Below, piece after piece: positions 50,526 to 60,500 of a DNA stretch of 64,000 nucleotides. The DNA lies in NCBI RefSeq assembly GCF_002078875.1, contig NC_034409.1:102581226-102645225 (forward strand). Direction: 5' to 3'. The notes beneath the pieces were generated by a model. The model made no database searches and was not told the origin of the DNA. It saw only the letters and a program-made list of their open reading frames with translations. The stretch is from Numida meleagris. Taxonomy: Eukaryota; Chordata; Aves; Galliformes; Numididae. Position 1 is the stretch's first letter. Each line of letters begins with the position of its first letter. Position numbers and translations under genes: made by a program.

Positions 50526-53194
50526 GTGTGGAGGACTTACAGTGGGTCTCCAATGAATTGTCCCACGCTGGGGACATCTTTCCCTGCTTCCAGAGAAAGG
50601 AAAGCAAGCCGAAAGACGGTCTGGTGTTGGGAAATTTCCTTCTGCTCTCAGATGGGAAACATTTCAGTTTTTCCATGCATCACAGTGGTGATGAGCCCTG
50701 GCTTGATAGACTGGGACAGCCTGGCTGCTGCCTGATGTCCCAGGCACAGAGGAGAAGTTCATCTGCATGCCTCTGCATGCTGAACTGAAAACAGTGAGGG
50801 CGGTGGCTTGAAAGAGAGAAGAGCTGAAACTATCTCAGAGGCACCAGTGGCAAATCCTCAGCCACCCAGGGCCAGGCACAATTGGAATATGCCACCTGAA
50901 AATCCTGCATGGCTGTTGTGTCCAGCTGAGGCCACGGGGAATATTCATAGTAAGTATTTGGGTCTGGAACTGTGTCTGGCTGCATTGCACCTGCCCACAC
51001 TGAGCAGCTCATTCCATATGATGAGCAAAGACTGCTGCTGCCTCACAGACCTCCCGGTGTGATTGCACGTGGCATTACTCCTTAGCCAGGTTATAGTCAG
51101 AGTGATCCAGGCTCGGAAATCCCTGCTGTTAAATACGTGCATGTTAGCCTAGGCCTTACTGACAGGTCCGGATTAGGCACTAACTATGCATGTAGTTAGG
51201 AATGGGTGCTAATCTCCAGCAGCTGGCTGCAGCAGCCTCTTCTTCCTCTCTAGCTACAGGCACACCATTGTATCTAAGTGTTTTGGAGCCATGTGATGCA
51301 GTGGGCCGTGTGCCAGGAGGCTTAAATCACTCCAGCTCAGGAAGCATACGGGGACCGTCCCGCCAGCCCCACGTGCCCACTGCAAGTCCCCGATGCCAGC
51401 ACACTGTGATGTGTGCTGACAGTGCTGGATGCGGTTCAACACAGGCACGGGTTTCAGCTGATGCTGTAGCCTGTTCCAGAACAGCTACGAGGCTTGGCCC
51501 TGGGACAGAGCCACGGGCTGGCTTTTCAAAGTCTCAAACAGCTTACAAATGAACAGAAGGGGACTTTTTCTGTCCACCAAAACCAACAGTCGTAATACCT
51601 GAGTCCTAGCCAGGAAGTTGCATATCTGCTCTGGCCACATTTTATGAAAGCATTCTGGATCATACAAACCCAGAGAGTTGACGATCCCCCTGCACACGTG
51701 CTGGGTGCAAAGTCTGCAGGCCTCTTCCTGTGGTGCACTTTGTGCTTTTGGCAGGTGGGAGATGTTTACTGTTCTGTGGAAAAAAAATCCTAATGGATGC
51801 AAAGGTGATCACATAAATATTAATTATGGAGCAGTGTAGCAAGTGTATCACAATACCTGGCTAATGGGTTTTGCAGCTGTATTCCCACTTACTAATTATT
51901 TGTATTAAAATAGCACCCAGGAGTCTCTTTTCACTGACTGCCACATGAACCCATGCTCCCCGAGTCGTGTTTCTAATTTGTAAAGGAACTCAGTCACTCC
52001 CTGATCACCTTGTGTCCTGGGAGAATAAATCATGCTTTTACAGCTCCTAATCAAACACATCTTTGTTATCTTGGAGACCTGCCTAGATGTATCCCAACAT
52101 GTTTGGCAAGTTTGATTTCCTCCTGCAGAATGTCATAGTTTACCCTCTCATAGCATTTAGATAGGTTCTAATTGTATGTTAATTAGTATTTTCATTGTGC
52201 TTTTGTACTGAATCAGATGATTACCCAAAAGATATGAGTTAAGCAAAATAAATAGCTTCATTCTTTGGTATACTGACACCTGTTGTGTTACTAAAAGGTA
52301 AGTATTAAAGAGAGTTCCAAACAGTTTGTGTCAGGAAGCTCTGAAAAGTACATCCGTATGAAACTGCCTGGGAAGTTACTTCTAGGATATGCTCCTCTAG
52401 GTCAGGATTGAAAATCAACTTCATATCAAGTGACATTAAAAGTTTAGTTACAACTACAAGGGCTTCACAGAGAAACTCCTAGCTAAAAAAACAAGATTAC
52501 GCATTTCTTTTTTTATGCTTTAAATGAAAGCCTTACAAGGTCATTCTTTTTATATGATGTAATGTATGAAAAGGCACAGGCTTTGATGCAATGGCACAAT
52601 AAGTGCAGACCACCATGCAGGAGCTCAAGCAACTCCTGCCTCGTGGCAGCTGCACTTGGCACAGCTGAGCCGGGCATCAGGCTGGAGGGCTGGACCTGGA
52701 GGCATGGCTGTTTGCCAAAAAGAGGGTGAAGGACTCACCTGGACTTTGGCCTGCACAACACTGGTCATGCCAACACGTTCCTGGGAGGGCAGCAAACCTG
52801 ACCCTGTAGGCCTGCATTTTGCTGCAGCAATCCCAGCAGCAGCCAGCCATCTTGCCTGCACTCAGCTTTCTGCCCTGGAAAAAATAAAAAATAAATGGAT
52901 CACCAGACAGATCTTGAATAGCACCAGTGCCTGTGAATGGCTGCAGCAACTTGCAGCAACAAGCCCTGCACCAGGTACAAAGGTCTTCATCAGCTCTTAC
53001 ACAACTTCTCTGAGTCTCATGTTTCAGAGTTGCTCAGCTTGTAAAGCAATGGAGGGTCAGGGACTACAGCAGATTACCTCAGTTCAGCCACTGAAAGCAA
53101 GTGTTATTTTTAATCTTGTACGCTTCATTTAAAGGATTTCCAGGCTGGCTCTACTTTAATTACACAAATGTTTCGGTTATCAGCACAACCTCCA
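50526..53194. other. Non-coding; block 51,990-52,290 repeat-free and AT-rich
   Basis: No gene is recognised. The block around 52,130-52,260 contains several homeobox-type TAATTAG/TTAATTA motifs and no repeat signature, so it is a candidate conserved element by appearance only. Confidence 0.4.
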
Positions 53195-53390
53195 CTTAAT
53201 TGGCAGCTTTTCACTAGGGAGCCACCGTCACAAAGTTTCTAGTGAAATAACTTTTAATAATTTCCTTTGCACTCGTCAACTTCAAAATGCTCTACAATCA
53301 CTAACTGATTTAATTACCTCTCCCAGAGTCCCTTAGAGGCAGGGAAGTGTCATTACCCACATGCAATCAAATGGAAAGACTTGAATGACA
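53195..53390 (-). repeat. Possible ancient L3/L2-type LINE or CORE-SINE relic
   Basis: Read on the minus strand, 'gtgattgtagagcattttga' followed by 'gagtgcaaaggaaattatta' resembles the shared 3' end of ancient CR1/L3-like elements ('gtaaagcgctttgaga...gtgcaaagtattatta'). The match is by eye and weak. Confidence 0.3.
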
Positions 53391-53743
53391 CACGATGTCA
53401 TCCCCAGGACAAGGCAAAGGCTTGGGGTTTGGTGTTCGGTGCTTTTTGAGATCCAATTTAGCACCTTACGGGTAGGGGACAGCAGCTCCAGGACCCCCTC
53501 AGGAGCAGCTGGAGGCCAGAGGAGGTACCCTGAAATATCTCAGACGGCGTTAAAACATCAGTGCTAGACAGCTGAACTCAGTGACAAAGCGCACATTTGA
53601 CACGAGGAGATTCCTGCATCTAGACCATGGGATCCCAAGGGAGAAAAAATGATGAGGCACAAGCCTTTTCCAGGCCTTTCACAGTGCAGAATAACAATCC
53701 AGATGCAGTACAGCACTCTCCTTCCTGAGTAAGCCTGCAAATA

Positions 53744-53788
53744 CATACATATATTGTGCATACATATATAGTGCATACATATATTGTT
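53744..53788 (+). repeat. 15-bp tandem repeat, three copies
   Basis: The unit CATACATATATTGTG occurs at 53,744-53,758, 53,759-53,773 (one change) and 53,774-53,788 (one change). It is a small minisatellite, possibly length-variable. Confidence 0.9.
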
Positions 53789-55705
53789 CACTAGGTGACT
53801 CCCAAATGTTCCAAATCATCACTGGTGCCACAGCACAAGATCACACCAACATTGGAAATGCAGCTTCCACTTTCCACAGAGAGCCTTTAAATGAAAAGAC
53901 CATGCAACCTGCCCATTACAGCACTGGGAAGCTACAGCTGATCTCTGCAGAGCGGGAAGAATGAGGTAAGAAGAATCAAAGACCTGCTCCAGGTGCAAGA
54001 GGAAGGACCGCTCTGACCGAGCCCCACTGGTGTTCTCCACTTTTAGAGCCAGAGGTTGCAGAGAAGAGATAGCTGTCTGCTTTCCTGCATGCTGGGGTGA
54101 GCACCCCTGTACTTAGCTCACCAGCATCTCCCCTCCAAATACACATTCAGGGTCCTTACCAGCCTATAGATAAGATCATTCATCAAAATTCACGTTGTTT
54201 CTATTTTTTTTTCTTGATATAAGTAAATAAATGTAAAAACATTCATATAGATTCATGGGCAATGATAGTGATGGGTGAGCACCTATGCACATAAGCTCAG
54301 GTGATCTGGAACGATACCGATTATTACAATTTTAGTTTTACTCTGCATTTCCCCATGAGAGTCATCTCAAGCAAAAATACTATATTTGCACAATGTGCCA
54401 GAGGTATGGCTGCCATGGGAATTCCAACCCAAAAAAATGCCTCTAATTTTTCAATCCATATAAAATCCTGATCAGAATGTATGTTGATCTGTTGGAGGGG
54501 CTTTACACTCGATATATGCCACATTTGTATAGTACATAAGGGCTTGGGATTTTTTGTTTCTATGCACATTTTGCATAGAAGTTGATGAGTTCTTATCTAG
54601 ATTAGACTTCTATTAACCTACATCACACAACAATTAATTAATTGCCCCTTAAGCAAGCAAATCAGGAAATAACCAAGACTCTCTTGGATCCTAGCTCTTC
54701 AGTGTCTCCCATTATGCAGTGTGAGCAACCTTTTTGATCACCACTGCTTCAATCCCCTGCTAGAACAGACGTGCCTTGCAGGTTACTGCAGAACAGTGTG
54801 AATAGGCAAAGCCTTGTGTCTGCCCAGCCCTAAGTCTGTCCCCTCATACTCTCTTCACCCTCCTGGGCTCCAAGTTAGCTGTCACTATCACCATTTTACC
54901 TATCTGTCAAAATGCATCCAGGCCCAAGGTCTGGGCTTCTTCCAAGCCAAGACAGTAAAACAATGTTACGGGGCAAAGGGAGTTGGCAAACAAAGAGTTG
55001 TAAGAAATAACACACTCATTCTCACATTGGCCAGATCTTGCAGTTCATACTGCAGTTCATGCTATCAAAGGTTAGCAATCCCACATTGCACTTGTTCTCT
55101 CCTTTGGCACTGATATTCCAACCAGTAAAATAAGTTATTGCTACCAAGCACCCTGTTAGGCTTCTTTGTGGTGTTTGTTTTGTTTTGTTTTCCCCACAAA
55201 ATCTGTTCCCTAACAGTGAGATGTAAAAAAGTAAATTAGTTAAAAGCAAGCATGTGGGAGAAAGAAGAACAAACACCTTTCTCTGTCTTCTTGTATAAGA
55301 TTCTTGTGAAAGAGCATACATGTAAGCTAATACTTTTTTATTCCTATTGTACTACTGAAAGAAAAGGGTAATAGAAAACACTCCAAAAGATGAGGCCATG
55401 ACCTATATAAGATTACTAACCTATTTCTGTATGTGCCACACAAACTCTTGTACATTAGCTCTCTAAATCTGCCTCTTTCCTTTAGGCTTCCACTGCTGAT
55501 CTGTTCACCATGCTCTTAGTATCTTTGTTAGCTGCCTTCTGTCTAACTTACGCATCAGGTATCTCAGAGTTCAGGCTTTTTTCCACATGTCATTGTCTGT
55601 TGTTGCTGCCTAATGTGATCTCTGAAATAACTTCTTAGAATCAATTTACTTAATATATTAAGAGGCCTATCACATCTGGTTCTTTACCATCTGTTTGTCC
55701 TACAA
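53789..55705. other. Non-coding, nothing recognised
   Basis: AT-rich single-copy sequence, with a (TTTTG)n stretch near 55,173-55,190. No gene is supported. Confidence 0.5.
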
Positions 55706-56112
55706 AGAAAGGCTGAGGGAGCTGGGCTTGCTCAGCCTGGAGAACAGAAGGCTCCAAGGAGACCTCACTGCCACCTTTCAGTACCTAAGGGGAGCTTATA
55801 AGCAGGAGGGAAATCAACTTTCTACACAGGTTATTAGCGATAGCATTAAAGGGGAACTGTTTTAAACTGAAAGAAGGGAGATTGAGAGTAGATGTCAGGG
55901 GGAAATTTCTCACTGAAAGAGCAGTGAGGCGCTGGCACAGGCTGCCCAGAGAAGCTGTGGTGCCCCATCCCTGGAGGCGCTCAAGGCCAGGTTGGATGGG
56001 GCCCTGGGCAGCCTGAGCTGCTGGGGGCAGCCCTGCCCACTGCAGGAGCTGGGGCTGGGCGGCCTTTGAGGCCCCTTCCAACCCAAACCCTTCTGTGATT
56101 CTATGATTCTAT
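55706..56112 (+). repeat. CR1 LINE 3' fragment
   Basis: Left-to-right CR1 with blocks 'aaaggctgagggagctgggc', 'gaggcgctggcacaggctgc', 'aaggccaggttggatggggc' and the tail TTCTGTGATTCTATGATTCTAT. It belongs to the same subfamily as 29,935 and 34,551. Confidence 0.95.
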
Positions 56113-56624
56113 ATTTGTGTGGAGACATGAAGATGGAAAGAACTTGAAAACTTAACTCCAGGAAGGAAGGAGGAAACCTGTCTAATAAGAAGAGTTGACA
56201 GCACAGCACTCAAGATGTCCCCTTTAATGAAAGGGCATTGGAAAAAAAAACAACAGATAATGATACAAGAAGCTAGGGATGACAGAAGGTAAACTGAGTC
56301 AGTGCTATCCTTCCATGTTTACAAATCATTAAATAAGAAAACAAATTAGATTTGTCCTGCGGGCACTGAAATCTTTCCTTTTGATCTAGCAAGCATTCAT
56401 GATGCTGTGCCATGCACACAAACTCATTTGCTCACCGCTAATTTGCAGAGCCTCCCCTCTCCAGGAGCATCAGGAACAAACTCCACGGAGCTGAACCACT
56501 CATGATGCCAAGATGCTTCCCAGATAGGATGCAGTCCAGGATTCTTTCCAGGATTAAGCAAGCGCTCTGTCTCTCAGACAAAAACTCTCCATGTATTTTT
56601 TCCTCTTTTGGTTTTTTTTTGTTG
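56113..56624. other. Non-coding between CR1 and LTR fragment
   Basis: Nothing recognisable apart from short A- and T-runs. Confidence 0.5.
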
Positions 56625-56840
56625 TGTCAACAGCTTTGGGCTCAGTTCTGTGACTAATGGGGGGAGGGGACTCAAAAACCCCAACCCGGGAGAGAGGGAA
56701 AAGGGGAAAGTGTAGGGAGATGGGCCTGAAAACAAAACCGCAGCAATGAGCTAAAGGAGAAAAGAAATTTACTAAATGCGATAGCGGAATGTGAGATAAC
56801 ACAACGTAATACAATATAAAGAATTATGTTTGCTTTTAGT
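56625..56840 (-). mobile_element. LTR fragment of the same family as 39,961, opposite orientation
   Basis: Read on the minus strand, blocks match the 3' half of the solo LTR in the same order: TATATTGTATTA, CACATTCCG, ATTTAGTAAATT, TTTCTCCTTTAG, GCCCATCTCCCTAC, CCCGGG, and finally GTCACAGAA before the end GTTGACA. The 3' edge is sharp (TGTCAACAG at 56,625 on the plus strand). The 5' half cannot be aligned by eye, so it is either deleted or strongly diverged. It ends about 530 bp from the SOD1 start site. Divergence from the solo LTR is clearly high, so this is an older insertion or a different subfamily. Confidence 0.75.
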
Positions 56841-57130
56841 TCTCACTGCTCTAGTCTGTTATCAGTAGACCACAAATTACATAAATCTCCCTACGCTGAG
56901 TGTGCTTTGCCCCTGAGTGTAACTGGTGAGCTACCTCCGTGTCCTTAACCTAGCAGCCTTCTTTCATCACGACTCCCCCCACTCCTGAGCTCTCCACCGT
57001 GAAATTGCCACAGACCTTTCAGCCACCCAACGTAGGGAGTGAAGAATGTGAAAAAAGCAATCCAGAGAGGTAACAGGCAAAACACAGAGCGAACACTCCC
57101 ACAACGCAACAATTATGGAGAACCACCGTT
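56841..57130. other. Upstream flank of SOD1
   Basis: Transitional sequence between the LTR fragment and the SOD1 CpG island. It could include diverged remains of the 5' half of the LTR. No element is certain. Confidence 0.4.
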
Positions 57131-57335
57131 ACACAACCGCCGCTACAGCCACACCCCCGCGCGCGCCCGGCCGTTGTAGGCGGCCCATTTGCCCATTGGC
57201 TCAGGAGACGGCGCCGCTGATTGGCTCTCCCTCCGCAACGCCCGCCCTTCCTCTCGATTGACAGAACATCGCCCTGTAGTTGCGCGAGAAAACCAGAGAA
57301 CGCGCTGTGATTGGTCGCGGCCCTGTCGGCCGCGC

Positions 57336-57343
57336 TATATAAG
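57336..57343 (+). promoter_or_regulatory. SOD1: SOD1 TATA box
   Basis: TATATAAG lies 93 bp upstream of the ATG. The expected start 28-32 bp downstream gives a 5' UTR of about 60 nt. Confidence 0.85.
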
Positions 57344-57428
57344 CCTAGCGGGAGAGGCGGGCTCTTTAGCCCTCGGGCGCTCGTAGGTCGGAGTGTGGCT
57401 GCGCGCTGTCTCCGGCCGCTGCGAAAAC

Positions 57429-57503
57429 ATGGCGACGCTGAAGGCCGTGTGCGTGATGAAGGGAGACAGCTCCGTGGAGGGGGTCATCCACTTCGAGCAG
57501 CAG
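57429..57503 (+). CDS. SOD1: SOD1 coding exon 1
   Basis: Encodes residues 1-25 ([12 protein letters not shown]... to HFEQQ). The exon ends in phase 0 at CAG, and the intron starts GCAAGG, a GC donor. Confidence 0.97.
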
Positions 57504-60500
57504 GCAAGGTCCAGCGGCGGCGTGCGGGGCCCTGTCAGCACGCTGTCCGGCCGCGGTGCTGAGTCATCGCGCGGGGCGGGCGGCGGGGGGAGCGGGGCCG
57601 GGCTGCTGCCATGCGCCCGCGGGTCGGTGCTGGGCGGGGCCGTTCCTTGGATGCCCGCAGGCGGGAGGGGGTGGGAGAGCCCCAGGCTGGGTCAGGTGGG
57701 GGTTAGGGAAAGGATCTGCACCAGAGGGCGGTGGGCATGGAACAGGCTGCCCAGGGTGGTGGGCACGGCCCCAAGTGTCGGAGTTCAAGGAGTGTGTTGG
57801 ACAACTCTCAGACATACGTGATGATATTTGGGTAGAGTTCCTGGGGATCACGTCCAGCTCAGGTGATTCTGTGTCCGTAGCTGAATTTTTATTGACCTGG
57901 AAGCTTCCCTTGTAATGAGGCTCTATGATACTGCAGTTATTTCAGTAGTAATCAACTGTTTCTGTTACAGGGAAATGGACCAGTAAAGGTTACTGGAAAA
58001 ATTACTGGCTTGTCTGATGGAGATCATGGCTTCCATGTCCATGAATTTGGAGACAACACAAATGGTAAGATGCCTGTCCAAGCTTTTGAGTTACAGCTGC
58101 AGTATGATTGTTCAGCTTCGAGGAGCTGCTTCTAGTGTCACAGCACCAATCATCTTCAACATACGTATGTTTTATGACTGCAGATCTGTTGTAAGAACTG
58201 ATGTTTCCTAAGGAATTGGTTCTTATAATATACTTTGAATGTGGTTAGGCTTGTGTTCAAGGCTTGTGTTAGCCTGAATACTTTTTTAACCTAGTTTTTA
58301 ACCTAGTGTTAAGAAATAGGAGTAGTTTCATCTGGCAAAGAATGTTTGTGACTGAGTCATCTGAATTTGTTGAACTTGGAGTAATGTTCGTATGTTTGTA
58401 GATCTAGCTGGAGGGTAGCTGTTGCATCATTAATGATTTTACTTATGCTATAGGTGGACCGAGTTGATGTATGGTATAAGCACTGAGTTTAACTGCTTAT
58501 TGCTACTTTTGGTGGTTGTTCTGTTTCAGGGTGTACCAGTGCAGGTGCTCACTTCAATCCTGAAGGCAAGCAGCATGGTGGACCAAAAGATGCAGAGAGG
58601 TGAGTTTAATGGGCCTGACGTCTTAATGCTACTCAGTGCAGCAGCCATGTTAGTTCATCTTGAGAGGCTGCTGTGTGACTGATTGCTAGGGTAGTGCTAG
58701 AGGAGAGCTAGCACTTCCAGCAGGAGTTCTGAGGTTGTTTAGCAAGGTATTTGGTGATTGTACAGCAGTGTTTTAGACACCTTGGCTCCAAGACTGTGTA
58801 CAAAGTGTAGTCTTTAGCATCCCCTCTGCCTCCTGGCAAGAAGAGGAAATAACTAAGGGCTGTTAGTGAGTGTTCGTTAGGAGAAGTGAAAAGGGGAGGA
58901 GGGTCATGTATTATACCTCTACTGGAGCTTTGCTCTGTTTTGGAGCTAGTTATTGACAACAGAGGCCCTGAACTGTTACGTGTTGAGCTATGTGTAGTCT
59001 TGTCATGTGGTATGTGAGGATCTTTGCTGGGGGCTCTGGGGAGACTGCAGGATGAGTACAAAGCTGTGTGCCTGGCACGGTGGCTTTTCATTTGGTGTGC
59101 TGGGTTTTTCTCAACTTCTTACCTTAGGTACTGTGCTGCCTACAGGATGTATTCCATAGGGGTTGTGTGCCCAGTGTAAGTACAGGTCTGTTGGCACGGA
59201 ATGCCTCTGTCCTTCAGTGGGAGCTGAGACTGACTTCTTCCCTGGAAGTAGTTAAATGGCCCAGATACCTTCGGGGGGGACTCCTACGTGTCTGAGGTAT
59301 CTATGTAGTGTCTGAGACCACTGAGCAGCTGATTTCAGTAATATACTGGCTGGATTCCAAGACTGGGAAGGTGCTGCTATCACACTGGTCTTCAGATCTT
59401 GTACAAGTCTAAAAGGTGGGTTGGTCTTGCACAGGTAGGTTCTGGACAAGCATTGTGACCAACATGGCAGTGTTGGTCAAGCTTTTAGGTATTCCAAGTC
59501 TGTACCTGCAGCTTCTGTTAATGATCAGTTCCTCCTGGAGTGATCAGTTGCTAGCCAGATGAGGCAAGCTGGGTGATAGTTCTCTAGTTGAGAGCAGCAA
59601 GAAATAGTGGCTTAAGGGCTTCACAGGCAGCCAGGCACTCTAACACTAAAGGTCACAGTTATGGGCAGTGTGGCTTCTACTGGTTCTTTGTCAAATCCTG
59701 CTTCTGGTGTAACCTGCCTGCTCAAGCAGCTATAGACTGGGGATTCTCTGTGAAGGTACAAGAACTAGGCCATGCTTCTGTAAGGCTAGGGTTGAAGCCA
59801 GTTGTACTAAAATTTCCTGGATGCTTAAATCAAGCAAACTCCTAAAGGGAAAACTGCCCTTGTCCTTATTCTCTAGGACAGAGTTAAAAATGAGATCAGT
59901 CCTCCCTTCTCCAAGAACTGGTAGTAGGCAGGTAGCTAGCAGATCTCACCCTGTGAGCACGGACAGTTCCAGAAACAAGTTGGTGTTTGAGGTTCCATCA
60001 ACTTCAAATGAATGGTTTGTTTGGGGTGGTTGTGTAGGGAACAAAACACCAGTGTCAGAATGTTCTGCGAAAACTAGGCTGAGTGAGGATTAATTAAGGG
60101 AATTCCTAGTGGGGAACTCCTACCTAAACTGTAGTAGAGCATAATGTTGTCAATAGGGGAGAATGCCAGGCAGACTTGAACGGTCATTCCTCTACTGGTT
60201 AGAACTTAGCTAGCATTTAATGTATCCCCTTTGACCTCTCCCTTGTCAAACTGCTTTTGCTAATCCCATTTAAGCCTCAAGCCAGCAGCTGTTTGTGGAG
60301 TGGCTGATTTGTTATATACAGTAAAAGTGAAATGTAGCAGCAGCATTTATGTCATGCCTTGTATGTACAGGAAAGGTTGAGAGACTAGTTAGATATTTTC
60401 CTTCTGAGCAGAGGGAAATAGGCTGCATCAGCACGGAAGAATTGTTAGCTCTAAGAGCTGTGCGTCGTTTGCTTAGCTTGCTAGGGTGATAATGGCATTC

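Larger units (their letters stand above)
57131..57710. promoter_or_regulatory. SOD1: SOD1 CpG island and promoter
   Basis: CpG-rich DNA spans the promoter, exon 1 and the start of intron 1. Three inverted CCAAT boxes (ATTGG) lie at 57,195, 57,220 and 57,310, and a TATA box (TATATAAG) at 57,336-57,343. The TATA position predicts a start near 57,365. A GC-box-like GAGGCGGGC is at 57,354. TATA plus CCAAT within a CpG island is the arrangement known from mammalian SOD1 promoters. Confidence 0.88.
57504..57970 (+). other. SOD1: SOD1 intron 1 (GC-AG type)
   Basis: The 467-bp intron starts GCAAGG and ends TGTTACAG. It contains the tail of the CpG island, an ARE/NF-E2 site and a CR1 fragment. Confidence 0.95.

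Noticed and set aside
56581..56624. Primer-binding site or internal retroviral sequence next to the LTR fragment
   Set aside because: The bases beyond the LTR end are an A/T-rich simple sequence, not a tRNA-complementary site, and no coding remains are present.
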